Positions 8,994 through 18,735 of a stretch of 64,000 nt of DNA are shown in pieces (within the stretch, counting starts at the first letter, position 1; each line of letters opens with the position of its first letter). The notes under the pieces are model-generated. The model did no database searches. It was not told the DNA's origin and worked only from the letters and a program-made list of their open reading frames with translations. Origin of the DNA: Egibacteraceae bacterium. GTDB lineage: Bacteria; Actinomycetota; Nitriliruptoria; Euzebyales; Egibacteraceae. The position numbers and the translations under genes are program-made. The stretch lies in assembly GCA_035540635.1 (NCBI GenBank), contig DATLGH010000006.1, positions 1 through 64,000 of the forward strand, written 5' to 3'.

Positions 8994-10833
8994 GGCGTGC
9001 CTCCTGGGTCGGTTCGGTGCGCGCATACGCAGTGCGGGTCCTCAGCCGAAACGATGCGTCGATACCGGCTTGGTCACCGAACCCGAATAGTGCGAGTTCG
9101 GCTCCTGTTTCGGGCGCGATCATCTTCGTCCACGCCGTGATGAGCGCGTCGGCAACGTCGTTGTATCGGTGGTCAAGGCGCCCCTTGAGGAATCGGGCAC
9201 GCGGCGTGTCCGCGTCGCGGTCGTCGGGCCGGACCGACCCAGCCCGCCTCCCGGAGGGCCGTCCGCTTTCGTCTTCGACCCACACGGACGGACGTAGCAC
9301 GACCCACAGCCGGTTGAACCGATGGTCGAGCCGCAACTCGACCGACTCGGCCCACCGCAGGCTGGTGCCTGGCACCGTGCCGCATACCGCCGTGCCCCCC
9401 ACGAGTTGGCGGTTGAACTTCCGCTCCTCGGCTGTCGCTGCCACGGCCACGGCGGACTTGAGCGGCCCCAACAGCGCAGTCTCGGCCTTTGCGGCAGCGA
9501 CAATAAGGCGGCGGTTGTCCCGGCGCGCCCGCGGGGCGGGTTCCAGCGGTGCAGCCCGAAGAATCGCACCGGTCAGAGCTGCGTACAGCAGCCCCTGCTC
9601 CATGCTGCTTGTCCTCGCGATCCTGTCGGGATCGAGCAGCGACTGTGACCAACCTGATATGCCGAACGGATCGAACGTCCTGCGGACATCCGCGTCGAGA
9701 CCGAATGCCAAGACTCCCTGACGAGTACGGCACGCGACCACCGGTGCGTCCGCTGCCTCGACCGCTGCCAGCACTTCCGAGTGGCCACCTATGGTGCACT
9801 CCACCCGCCGGACCACCTTGGGGTATCCGATGACTTCGAGGGCGTTAAGTCGTACCGCGTCGCCGTCTGATGAGGTCCCGGGGAGAACGAACGGCATTTC
9901 GTGGCGAACCGGGCGGTGCGGCGTGAGCACCTTGGACACAGATGCGGGAACGGTCGACATCTCCACCAACCTGGTGATGAGCTCGCCGAATGTCTCGGCC
10001 TTGACCTTGTGTGCGTCCACGCCGCCAGCGCGGACCTCTGCAAGCAGCGCGTCGACTTGTGGCGGCGGCGGGTCGGCGCTGCGGTGGACCCAGAAGAGCC
10101 CGTGGGGAAAGGGGGTCGAGCCGGTCAGGACGCCGTGCAACGCGTCCAGCACTGATGCGTCACGCCCGCTGAACCCCGCCACGATGAGGCCATACCGCTG
10201 CCCGGCCGTGATGAGCGCTTGGCGCAACCGCTGGTCCTGTGCCTGCAGTTCGTCGCCAGTGTTCTTGAGCCGTTCGTACCGGTAGTCGCCGTGCAGTTTG
10301 ACGTACAGCGGGACCCGCCCTTCGGTCACCGCGCGCACGGCGGCGTCGCCGGATTCGGGGGTTGCCGTCATCAGAGACGTGGCTGCCCCGAACCGTTCGC
10401 ACGCGCGTTCAACCACCTGGTCGAAGTTCGTCGTCCACACCATGTCCACGCGGCGCGCTGCGATAAGAGCCGCGAAGCAGAGGTTCGCGTAGCCAGGCTG
10501 GGCCGCCTCGAGCCTGTCTTGCAAGTAGCGCCGCCGGTCCTCTGGGCGCGAGTACACGGCTTCCATGACTGCGGCGTACTCGTCCCTGTGCCCAGCGGGC
10601 GGCAGTCCGAGCGCCTCGACGAAGTCCTGAACCCGCTGCTTCACACCGGGTTCGGTGAAGTCGGCGGCCGAGGGGAGCCTGTTGCCCTTGGACACGTACA
10701 GGACCCGTTTGAGGTCGTCGATCATCTGCCCGGCTGTGGGGGCACGTGCTGAGACTGAAGCTCCTGCTCCCAGGAGCCACATGAGGTCGGATCCTCGTAC
10801 CCCGTGGATGCGTACGAGTTCGTCAAGCTCCAA
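8983..10833 (-). CDS. SIR2-APAZ effector of a SPARSA short-Argonaute system
   Basis: The 616-residue protein begins with a SIR2 domain (about 1-290). It shows the NAD-binding LLGAGAS (residues 20-26), TTNFD with catalytic Asn (134-138), KLHGDY with catalytic His181, and IVAGFSGRD (217-225). The remaining half is an APAZ domain, which replaces the PAZ/N part of Argonaute. It has a typical RFLKGRLDHRYND segment near its end. In known SPARSA systems, target recognition by the partner pAgo activates SIR2 to destroy NAD+ and abort phage or plasmid infection. All visible SIR2 catalytic residues are present. The start is TTG at 10833. An in-frame TAA four codons upstream excludes any longer version, and AAGG lies seven bases before the TTG. 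The gene precedes and overlaps the pAgo gene. Confidence 0.9.
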   Translation of the reverse strand: MELDELVRIHGVRGSDLMWLLGAGASVSARAPTAGQMIDDLKRVLYVSKGNRLPSAADFTEPGVKQRVQDFVEALGLPPAGHRDEYAAVMEAVYSRPEDRRRYLQDRLEAAQPGYANLCFAALIAARRVDMVWTTNFDQVVERACERFGAATSLMTATPESGDAAVRAVTEGRVPLYVKLHGDYRYERLKNTGDELQAQDQRLRQALITAGQRYGLIVAGFSGRDASVLDALHGVLTGSTPFPHGLFWVHRSADPPPPQVDALLAEVRAGGVDAHKVKAETFGELITRLVEMSTVPASVSKVLTPHRPVRHEMPFVLPGTSSDGDAVRLNALEVIGYPKVVRRVECTIGGHSEVLAAVEAADAPVVACRTRQGVLAFGLDADVRRTFDPFGISGWSQSLLDPDRIARTSSMEQGLLYAALTGAILRAAPLEPAPRARRDNRRLIVAAAKAETALLGPLKSAVAVAATAEERKFNRQLVGGTAVCGTVPGTSLRWAESVELRLDHRFNRLWVVLRPSVWVEDESGRPSGRRAGSVRPDDRDADTPRARFLKGRLDHRYNDVADALITAWTKMIAPETGAELALFGFGDQAGIDASFRLRTRTAYARTEPTQEARRAG

Positions 10834-10867
10834 TGGTGCGCCTTACCAGGATCGGGTCCAGGTGGAC

Positions 10868-10873
10868 ATAGTA
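10868..10873 (-). promoter_or_regulatory. Candidate -10 element of the SPARSA operon
   Basis: On the minus strand the hexamer TACTAT lies about 34 bases upstream of the TTG start of the SIR2-APAZ gene, in the 207-bp region shared with the divergent PLD gene. It fits the actinobacterial TAnnnT consensus. No convincing -35 hexamer was seen. On the plus strand TACCGT at 11004-11009 is a weaker candidate for the PLD gene. Confidence 0.4.
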
Positions 10874-11040
10874 GCTCGGCGGTGTCGCTTCACGCTTCCG
10901 TAATTCCACAGGAGAGATTCGTCGGCGTCTGGGCTGGCGGGAGCACACACGGTGGGATGCCCTCGGAGGCTCAGACTTCCGTCACTTGTTAACGATTCGG
11001 CGGTACCGTCGGCCGGACGGCAACAGAGCTCGGAGGGTGC

Positions 11041-11904
11041 ATGATCGACTTCCGCGTCGGTGACGGCCGCCGGCGGGGGTGGGGACCCGACGACGACTGG
11101 GGCGCCTGGTTCGGCTCAGGCGTCCTGCGCGGCCTCGTCGAGGTCATCGACTGCTTCCTCGACGAGCCGATGCCGTTCAGCGCCCGCTCCGGCCCAGCGC
11201 GTGCCGCTCTCGGCTGCGTCCCTTGGCTCAGCCACCGAGACGTCACCGACCGGCTGTCTCGGATGCGGACCTGCGTCGTGGTCGACAAGCCTGACCGGGC
11301 GACCCGCTGGCACCGAGCGCTCCAAGAGGCTGGCGAGCCCTTCCCGCCGCAAGCCTTGCCGGGGTTCGACTCCTATGCGCCGCGTTCCCCCGAGGGAGAA
11401 CCTGTCGTCGTCGGCCCCCACGGTCCCTGGCCCCCGTACGAGACCCCCGGCCTGGGTCCTGTGCGGGTCGCTGGCTTCCGCGGCGATAAGACGGCGCCAC
11501 TCCTGCACGCGAAGGTCCTTGTCCTCGGCTACACGTACTGGGCTGAAGATGAGTTCTCCCGCGAGTTGATGCTGTTCCGGCCGCGGCTGGTCTGGTGGGG
11601 CTCCGCGAACTGGACTCGCGGGGCGGAGCGGCACATCGAGGTCGGCACGTACTCCGACGACGGCGACCTTCTCGACGACGCAACTCGCTTCATCAGCGAC
11701 CTGGTCAAGATCTCCGAGCCGCTGGATACGACGAGCAGTTTCCCCGAGCCCGAGTTCGCCGAAGTCGACTTCGACGATGCCGCGTTCATCGAGTACCTGG
11801 ACGAGTACGGCGACTGCTACGAGGAGGAAGAGGCCGACGACGCGAGGCCGTCCATCGACCAGTCGGAGGAGTATGGGTTCCTCCCAGAGGAAGCCGACGA
11901 CTAG
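11041..11904 (+). CDS. PLD-superfamily nuclease-like protein, single HKD motif
   Basis: The 287-residue protein carries one phospholipase-D-type active site: HAK at residues 156-158 followed by GSANWT (187-192), the H-x-K ... G-S-x-N pattern of the superfamily. Proteins with a single motif usually dimerise to form one active site, as in Nuc/BfiI-like nucleases. The N-terminal 140 residues resemble nothing I recognise. The last 80 residues are extremely acidic (EEEEADD and similar). GGAGG six bases before the ATG supports the start. It is divergent from the SPARSA operon with 207 bp between them. A nuclease role in defence is inferred from that context. PLD nucleases are known partners of some other Argonaute clades. 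Confidence 0.7.
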   Translation: MIDFRVGDGRRRGWGPDDDWGAWFGSGVLRGLVEVIDCFLDEPMPFSARSGPARAALGCVPWLSHRDVTDRLSRMRTCVVVDKPDRATRWHRALQEAGEPFPPQALPGFDSYAPRSPEGEPVVVGPHGPWPPYETPGLGPVRVAGFRGDKTAPLLHAKVLVLGYTYWAEDEFSRELMLFRPRLVWWGSANWTRGAERHIEVGTYSDDGDLLDDATRFISDLVKISEPLDTTSSFPEPEFAEVDFDDAAFIEYLDEYGDCYEEEEADDARPSIDQSEEYGFLPEEADD

Positions 11905-11906
11905 GG

Positions 11907-12134
11907 ATGCCGCGCACCAAGCGCGTGACGAAACGGTTCGCGAGCCGGATGCAGTCCTGGCTTCGCGGTGCCCGCATGCAGGGCCTCGACCTCTTCGGGG
12001 GTCGTGACCTGGTTCGTGCAGCGCAGCATGCTTCGCTTCGCGGTGAATCGGGTGTTGCTCGGCGATGCACATGCCGGTTCCGCAGTTCGGCAATCGAGCG
12101 AACGCTCGCCGCGAACGCCTCAACCCTGGACTAG
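11907..12134 (+). CDS. Possible small basic protein, uncertain
   Basis: An ATG two bases after the PLD stop opens 75 codons ending in TAG. The product is strongly basic (it begins MPRTKRVTKRFASRMQSW) with no cysteine pattern, membrane segment or domain that I recognise. No clear ribosome binding site is present, although coupling to the upstream gene is possible. Codon use does not distinguish it from chance in this GC-rich DNA. If it is not real, the interval 11905-12193 holds nothing that I can identify. Confidence 0.25.
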   Translation: MPRTKRVTKRFASRMQSWLRGARMQGLDLFGGRDLVRAAQHASLRGESGVARRCTCRFRSSAIERTLAANASTLD

Positions 12135-12193
12135 GAAATTGGCCGCCGGATTGAACTCGCGTCCACCTCAGTCAACTTTCTGGGATCAAGCTG

Positions 12194-12565
12194 CTACCAA
12201 GGCCATGACGCCATGGCCTGGAGCACTCCTCCCAGAACGATTTCCCCCGCCGAAACAATGGCAGCTCCGTTCGAACGGCGCTGATCCTGCAGGGTCGATC
12301 GCACGTCGGCAACTCGTGACTTGTGAACCTCATACAGCGCCGCGCTGACCTCGTTCTTGATCGCGCCCTTCAAGGTGTCAACCTCGTCTTGCAGCGCCGC
12401 GATGCTGCGCTGCCCAAGCGAATCGTGGGCGTACCGCTCATGCAGAAATCCGGCCGGATCAGTTGCCAACGCTCGCGCGGCGCGTTGGTAGCCGCGAATG
12501 GCCCACCACAGCACGCCGACTACGCCCAGGACCTCCAAGACGAGACCTATGAAGGTCAGTGCCAT
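12194..12565 (-). CDS. Small membrane-anchored coiled-coil protein, unknown function
   Basis: This 123-residue protein has one N-terminal transmembrane helix (LTFIGLVLEVLGVVGVLWWAI, about residues 3-23). A predicted cytoplasmic region follows, with a helical, heptad-like segment (SIAALQDEVDTLKGAI). The end is hydrophobic (GEIVLGGVLQAMASW). I chose the ATG at 12565 because AGGAGG sits six bases upstream. The ATG at 12571 has the same AGGAGG with no spacer. It lies between the PLD gene and a second, divergent membrane-protein gene. I do not recognise the family, and any defence role is only suggested by location. Confidence 0.55.
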   Translation of the reverse strand: MALTFIGLVLEVLGVVGVLWWAIRGYQRAARALATDPAGFLHERYAHDSLGQRSIAALQDEVDTLKGAIKNEVSAALYEVHKSRVADVRSTLQDQRRSNGAAIVSAGEIVLGGVLQAMASWPW

Positions 12566-12775
12566 GTCCATCCTCCTCGCCGTAGCGTCGCTGGCCGCCG
12601 GGAGGATCTTCCCCTGGTGCCCGAGCAAATGCGGTCTGACGAGCATTCAAGTCGGTGGGCTGGCCCTCCACACGCGCAACCTGTCGAGGCTCCACGACGC
12701 GGGGCCCGGCGGCCCAGGGGATAGCGCTCTTGGTAGCAAACGACGGTAAGGTCGCCCTGGAAATCCGTCTGGGGG

Positions 12776-13589
12776 GTGGAGACGATCGACCTGTCACTGC
12801 TCATAGGCTGGCTCGGGCTGCTCGCGGGGACGGCGGGGGTCATTGCTTCGCTCGTCACGTACAGGCGCGCGGCTGAGAAGGCCCCCGCCTGTCTACGTGA
12901 TCACTGGTCGTCCGCTTGCACGTTCCCACCCCCAACGAGGAATCGAAGTTACCTACGACGGCAAGGCGATTGACGCTGTGCACCAGCTGTTCATCGCCTT
13001 CTGGAATGCCGGCCAAGGCCCGTTGAGGCAGGAGGACATACCGCCCCACGAGCCGATCTCCTTCAGTCGGCCTGACGGCGTGACGGTCCTGGATGCTCGC
13101 CTGGCGAAGGTATCCAATGACGCCACCAGGTTCACCGTGACGAGCCACGACGACCGCACGATTGGGGTGAATTTTCACCACTTGGACGCGAGTGAGGGAG
13201 CGCTGGTGGAGGTGCTCCACGACAAGGGGTTCGCGATTCCAAGGGCCACCGGCAAGGTCATCGGCGCACGAGGCCCTATCGAAGAGATAGATACTCCCCT
13301 ATGGGATGACCCAGGTGGCCACAGACCCCTCTTTGTCTCATCCTGGGTCAGTGGCGCTATCTCGGTCATCCTGGGAACCGTCGCGGTCCTTACCGGGTGG
13401 CTCTCAATTGCCACGTGGGCGCTCGTCGCAGGTGTGTTCGCGCTCTTGAGTTTCGCCGGGGCGCGCAGCTCCTACCGCAAGGACGTGAGGTTCATTGCCG
13501 AGGCGATCCGCCCCCACCCCTACAACATCCTCAGGATGTTCCGCAGTCGGGCAGTCCAGGCCGACGACTCATCGATACAGGGTTTGTAA
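12776..13589 (+). pseudogene. Membrane protein gene with a +1 frame disruption
   Basis: Translation from the GTG at 12776 gives an N-terminal transmembrane helix (LLIGWLGLLAGTAGVIASLVTY, then RRAAEK). Near 12880-12890, at a run of five C, the coherent reading moves one base forward. It resumes as PPPVYVITGRPLA and continues for about 230 codons to the stop at 13589. The second part has a soluble beta-rich-looking domain. It ends with two close hydrophobic segments (SGAISVILGTVAVLTGWL and ATWALVAGVFALLSFAGA) and a basic tail. The fused product would be about 270 residues. A single-base sequence error, a recent inactivating indel or programmed frameshifting could each explain this. I do not recognise the domain. 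Its arrangement, N-terminal anchor and C-terminal helix pair, is coherent. Confidence 0.5.
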
Positions 13590-13954
13590 CGGGAGCAACC
13601 CGCCCGTGCCGTGACCCGCCCATGGCGTTTCGGTCGCCTGGTTGCCCAGACCAGGAGTTCGCGCGACATTTGCCCCGCTTGCCGGTCCGACGGCCCTTCC
13701 TACCGTGAATGCCGCTCCAGGTGGTGATAGCGGCCGCGTCGCCGTTTGGACAAGTGGGCGAACTCTGAACCCGCCCGAACGTTGCGATATCAGGCTGAAC
13801 CATGAGCTATTGACAGCTGTGGTTAGCGGACGATGCACAACGAGGACCGCGCCCATGATCCGGCAGGCGCGGTCCTCAGTCAGCTGTCGTGTGGCCCAGA
13901 TGTGGCCCAGACGGCCCTCCGACCGACATTTGCGCAGGTCAGAGGCCTGCCCTG
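13590..13954. other. Gene-free boundary between the island and glnA
   Basis: No gene is supported here. A 12-bp perfect inverted repeat lies at 13842-13877 and is listed separately. The 11-bp string ATGTGGCCCAG occurs twice in tandem near 13898-13919. Base composition shifts from the lower GC of the island to the higher GC of the core. This would be a logical place for an attachment site, but I could not identify a matching repeat near the integrase remnant. Confidence 0.35.
13842..13877 (-). terminator. Hairpin downstream of glnA
   Basis: GAGGACCGCGCC (13842-13853) and GGCGCGGTCCTC (13866-13877) form a perfect 12-bp stem with a 12-base loop. It lies about 78 bases past the glnA stop. No T-run follows on either strand, so it is a weak intrinsic terminator or an mRNA 3'-end stabiliser rather than a classical terminator. 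Confidence 0.5.
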
Positions 13955-15373
<1,419 letters not shown>

Positions 15374-15419
15374 CTCGGCTCCTTTGCGTTCTCTGCGTAC
15401 TCTCGGACGGTGCGCCAAC

Positions 15420-15425
15420 ACCCTA
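15420..15425 (-). promoter_or_regulatory. Candidate -10 element of glnA
   Basis: The minus-strand hexamer TAGGGT lies 10 bases downstream of the proximal end of the GlnR box and about 46 bases before the TTG start. The spacing puts the GlnR sites over and upstream of the -35 position, which fits activation by GlnR. The hexamer itself is a loose match to TAnnnT, so the assignment leans on its position. Confidence 0.4.
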
Positions 15426-15435
15426 CGCGGGTGCC

Positions 15436-15473
15436 GTCACACCGTGATTACTCCATTGTTTCCGACGTGTTAC
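15436..15473 (-). promoter_or_regulatory. GlnR box, four half-sites
   Basis: On the minus strand GTAAC-N6-GAAAC-N6-GTAAT-N6-GTGAC occurs, four 5-bp half-sites each spaced exactly 11 bp. This is the alternating GTnAC / GAAAC pattern described for GlnR, the OmpR-like nitrogen regulator of Actinobacteria. The box begins within the last codons of the MscS gene and ends about 63 bases before the glnA start codon. Confidence 0.85.
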
Positions 15474-16573
15474 CGCTCGCCGTCGCGCCGCGCGGAGGGC
15501 ACGAGGGCCGCTGCGGCGTCGCCGGACGCCCCGTCGCGCTGGCGCACCCAGACGGTCCTCTGCGGGAACGGGATCTCGATGCCTTCCTCGTCGAAGGCCG
15601 CCTTGAGGCGCGCGCGGTACTCGCGGTTGACGGGGAACTGCTTGCCCGGGACCGTCTTGATGACGATCCGCATCGTGAGCTGGTCACTGGCGAAGTCCTG
15701 CAGCCCCCACACGTCCGGTTCGTCGAGGATGAGGTCCCCCCACTCCTCGTCCCGCCACATGTCGTCGGCGACACGCTTCATGACGCGCTTCGCATGCTCG
15801 ACGTCGGTGTCGTAGGCCACCCCCACGTCGAGCAGGGACCGGGCCCACTGCTGGCTCATGTTGCCGACCCGGTTGATCTGGCCGTTCGGGACGTGCCACA
15901 CCGTGCCCTCGACGTCGCGCAGCCGTGTGGTGCGCAGCGTGATCGCCTCGATGGTGCCGCGCGCCTCGCCGACGTCGACGATGTCGCCGATGCCGTACTG
16001 GTCCTCCATGAGCATGAAGATGCCCGACAGGAAGTCCTTCACGAGGCTCTGCGCGCCGAAGCCCAGTGCGACACCGACGATCCCGGCGCCGGCGATGAGC
16101 GGGCCGACGCTGATGCCGAGCACGTCGAGCACCATGACGGCGGCGATGGCCCATATAGCGAACGTGGCGAGGCTTCGCAGGACCCCGCCGATCGTCTCGG
16201 TGCGCATGTTCGCGCGGGCGAGGTCGAGCGGTCCGGTCGCCCCTAGCGGCCCCCTGCCGCGCAGGGTCTCGAGCTTGGCGAGCCCCTCCTCCCTCACCCG
16301 GCGCATGAAGGCCTTGATGGCCTTGCGCATGAGCCGGTTCGCGAGGTACGCGAGGACGAGGATGAGGATGATCTGCAGCAGCGTCGGGATGATCCGTCCC
16401 GCGAGTGCGGAGACCACGACGCTGCCGCTCGTCTCGAAGACCCACGTGCAGATCGGCCCGGGCTCCTCGCCGCAGGCGCTCTGGAACCGGTCGATGTCCT
16501 CGGGGGCGACGTCGGGGAGGTTGTCGGCGGCCTGGGCGAGCAGGACGCTCAAGGTCAGGAGGGGCGCGTGCAT
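15470..16573 (-). CDS. MscS-family mechanosensitive ion channel
   Basis: The 367-residue membrane protein has a hydrophobic N-terminus and a periplasmic stretch with a Cys pair. It then has transmembrane helices near 50-80 and 130-150 and the glycine-rich pore helix GAGIVGVALGFGAQ (about 165-178). DFLSGIFML and the beta-domain motif DQYGIGDIVDVGE follow, with HVPNGQINRVGN, all signature MscS features. Such channels release solutes when membrane tension rises in hypo-osmotic shock. The C-terminal 100 residues form the usual cytoplasmic vestibule. Its stop lies inside the GlnR box of glnA. Confidence 0.92.
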   Translation of the reverse strand: MHAPLLTLSVLLAQAADNLPDVAPEDIDRFQSACGEEPGPICTWVFETSGSVVVSALAGRIIPTLLQIILILVLAYLANRLMRKAIKAFMRRVREEGLAKLETLRGRGPLGATGPLDLARANMRTETIGGVLRSLATFAIWAIAAVMVLDVLGISVGPLIAGAGIVGVALGFGAQSLVKDFLSGIFMLMEDQYGIGDIVDVGEARGTIEAITLRTTRLRDVEGTVWHVPNGQINRVGNMSQQWARSLLDVGVAYDTDVEHAKRVMKRVADDMWRDEEWGDLILDEPDVWGLQDFASDQLTMRIVIKTVPGKQFPVNREYRARLKAAFDEEGIEIPFPQRTVWVRQRDGASGDAAAALVPSARRDGER

Positions 16574-16654
16574 CCGATGCAGCTCCTGGTCGGGAGACGT
16601 TGGTGCGCAGCCTAGTGGCGGGACTACCGCTCTGCTACACGAGCGTCTAGCCGG

Positions 16655-17635
16655 TCACGGCCCGTCGAGCCGCGGGCCGCCCTGGCCGGCTGGAAGGGGG
16701 CTGTCGGGTCGCTGCCACACGCCGGCGTCGGCCGCCTGGCGCCCGGCCCGGTACGACGAGCGGACGAGCGGACCGGCCGCGACGTGGCGGAACCCCAGCG
16801 CGCGGCCGAGCACGGCGTAGCGGTCGAACTCGGCCGGTTCGACGTAGCGCTGCAGGGCGATGTGGCGGTGATCGGGCTGCAGGTACTGGCCGATGGTCAG
16901 GATGTCGACGCCGACGGCGCGCAGGTCGCGCATCGCCTCGGTGACCTCGTCGGCGGTCTCGCCCAGGCCGAGGATGAGGTTGGACTTCGTCGCGCACCGG
17001 CGGGGAAGCCAGCTGCGGGCGCGCTCGAGGACCTCGAGGCTGCGCTCGTAGCGAAACGCCGGGCGGACATGGCGGATCAGGCGGCGGACGGTCTCGAGGT
17101 TGTGGGCGAAGACGTCCGGGCGCGCGTCGGTGACCGTGCGCAGGTGCTCCGGCCGGCCGTGGAAGTCGTCGGTGAGCAGCTCGACGCCGCAGCCGGGCGC
17201 CCGGACGCGAATCTGCCGGCAGGTCTCGGCATACAGCCAGGCGCCCCGGTCGGCCAGGTCGTCGCGCGACACCCCGGTGACGACCGCGAAACGCAGTCCC
17301 ATGGCGGCGACCGTCTCGGCCACCCGGCGCGGCTCGTCGGTGTCGTAGCCGGGGGGCATGCCGGTCGCGATGTCGCAGAAGCCGCAGCGGCGGGTGCAGG
17401 TGTCGCCGCCGACGAGGAACGTCGCCTCGCGGTCCTCCCAGCACTGGAAGATGTTCGGGCAGGACGCCTCCTCGCACACGGTGTGCAGGCCCTGCCGGCG
17501 CATGCGGGCCTTGATGTCGCGGTAGTTGGGGCCGGCGAGCGGCACCGGCTGCTTGAGCCAGCGCGGCTTGCGCTCGGGGATCGGGGGGACGCCGACCACG
17601 GTCAGCCGGGTCGCGCCCTCGGGGATCACTGGCAT
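16655..17635 (-). CDS. lipA: Lipoyl synthase
   Basis: The 326-residue radical-SAM enzyme inserts two sulfurs into protein-bound octanoate to make the lipoyl cofactor. The auxiliary cluster motif [12 protein letters not shown] and the radical-SAM motif CTRRCGFC are present, as is the C-terminal RSSY that ligates the auxiliary cluster. I chose the ATG at 17635 because it gives the usual N-terminus; GAGGG lies about seven bases upstream. Frames on the same strand run much further upstream, but that extension is Arg-rich and antisense to other genes. It forms a lipoate group with lipB and the E2/E3 genes, separated from lipB by two small membrane-protein genes. Confidence 0.95.
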   Translation of the reverse strand: MPVIPEGATRLTVVGVPPIPERKPRWLKQPVPLAGPNYRDIKARMRRQGLHTVCEEASCPNIFQCWEDREATFLVGGDTCTRRCGFCDIATGMPPGYDTDEPRRVAETVAAMGLRFAVVTGVSRDDLADRGAWLYAETCRQIRVRAPGCGVELLTDDFHGRPEHLRTVTDARPDVFAHNLETVRRLIRHVRPAFRYERSLEVLERARSWLPRRCATKSNLILGLGETADEVTEAMRDLRAVGVDILTIGQYLQPDHRHIALQRYVEPAEFDRYAVLGRALGFRHVAAGPLVRSSYRAGRQAADAGVWQRPDSPLPAGQGGPRLDGP

Positions 17636-17673
17636 CACGTACGCCCTCGCGGCTTCGTGGTGAGGCCCCGAGT

Positions 17674-18159
17674 CTAGCGAGCCGTCGACAAGGCTTGCGG
17701 AGCGAGCCAGGCGAACGGCGCGAGGTTGCGGAGGATCCCGAACGCTCCGAGCACGACGAGCGCCGTGGCGAGCAGCGCCCACCACACGCCGGCGGGCAGT
17801 CGCGGGACGGGCAGGCGGGGTCGGCCGAGTGCGCGGCCGGCCCAGGCGAGCCACGCGTAGGCCGCGAGGGGGGCGGCGAGAACGAGGAGGAGGTTCGCTC
17901 CGGCCGCCGCCGCGACGTCGCCGCGGGCGAGATGGTGGACGGCCCGCAGCGATCCGCACAATGGGCACCAGAGCCCGGTCGTCGCGTTGAAGGGGCACAG
18001 CCCGTAGCGGCCCGGGACGGAAGGGGCGGCGAGAGCGACGAGCGCGCATGCGGCGAGCGCGAGCGACCCGGACCCGAGCGCTGCCGCGAAGCCTGCCGGT
18101 GCGCGTGGCCTTCGGGCCGCGCAGTCGCTCGGGGCGCAGATCTCGGGCACGGCCGTCAC
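17674..18159 (-). CDS. DUF2752 membrane protein
   Basis: The 161-residue protein carries the DUF2752 signature [19 protein letters not shown] with paired cysteines, followed by [11 protein letters not shown]. About three transmembrane helices are visible: near residue 25-45, then [17 protein letters not shown], then [18 protein letters not shown]. The function of the family is unknown. The GTG at 18159 overlaps the stop of the upstream DUF4190 gene by four bases (GTGA), so the two are translationally coupled. An ATG further upstream would lie within that gene. Confidence 0.8.
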   Translation of the reverse strand: MTAVPEICAPSDCAARRPRAPAGFAAALGSGSLALAACALVALAAPSVPGRYGLCPFNATTGLWCPLCGSLRAVHHLARGDVAAAAGANLLLVLAAPLAAYAWLAWAGRALGRPRLPVPRLPAGVWWALLATALVVLGAFGILRNLAPFAWLAPQALSTAR

Positions 18160-18647
18160 CCACCCATCAGCGGCAGGAACGCGCCGAGCAACCCGAACAC
18201 GAAGAACAGCACGACCCCCAGCACGACGAACGCCGCGCCGATCCACCCGACGACGATCGCAGCCGTCGCGATGCCGTCACCGCCCTGCGTTCCACCGGAG
18301 GAGCGGATCTGTCCGCGGGAGAGGTAGCCGAGGACGAGCCCGACGACCACCCCGACGACGCCGATCCCGCACATCCACAGGGTGAGCAGGCCGAGGATGC
18401 TCGCGACGAGCGCCGCGACGGCCATGCCGTTCGTGGGTGTCGTCGGCGCGCCGGCCTGCCCGCCACCCCAGCCAACAGCCGCCTGCTCCCAGGACGGCTG
18501 CTGTCCCGGACCCGCCCACGGTGGGGCCGCCTGCCCGGGCGGCGGGACCGCGCCCGGCACGAAGCTGCCCGGCGGCGGGGGCGGGGTCGCCCACGGGTCG
18601 CCGCCCCGGCCCTCCTCGGGCGGCCCCTCGTACGGCGGTGTGCTCAT
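18156..18647 (-). CDS. DUF4190-type membrane protein with Pro-rich N-terminus
   Basis: The 163-residue protein begins with about 70 residues rich in Pro, Gly and Ala ([18 protein letters not shown]). Two hydrophobic segments follow ([20 protein letters not shown] and [20 protein letters not shown]) around a short basic loop with [12 protein letters not shown]. This two-helix layout is typical of DUF4190 proteins, which are common in Actinobacteria and have no assigned function. It is the first gene of an overlapping pair with the DUF2752 protein, set between lipB and lipA on the same strand. Confidence 0.78.
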   Translation of the reverse strand: MSTPPYEGPPEEGRGGDPWATPPPPPGSFVPGAVPPPGQAAPPWAGPGQQPSWEQAAVGWGGGQAGAPTTPTNGMAVAALVASILGLLTLWMCGIGVVGVVVGLVLGYLSRGQIRSSGGTQGGDGIATAAIVVGWIGAAFVVLGVVLFFVFGLLGAFLPLMGG

Positions 18648-18735
18648 GCGACGCTCCTCGATCCTGGCACGTTGCCCGCAGCGTAGGGCACCCGCCTCCC
18701 GGGCGGACGACCCGCTCCTGCGGTCAGCGCTCGCT

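Noticed and set aside
10986-11009. TTGTTA and TACCGT as a full promoter for the PLD gene
   Set aside because: The spacing between the two hexamers is only 12 bp, too short for a standard promoter; only the -10 is kept as a weak possibility.
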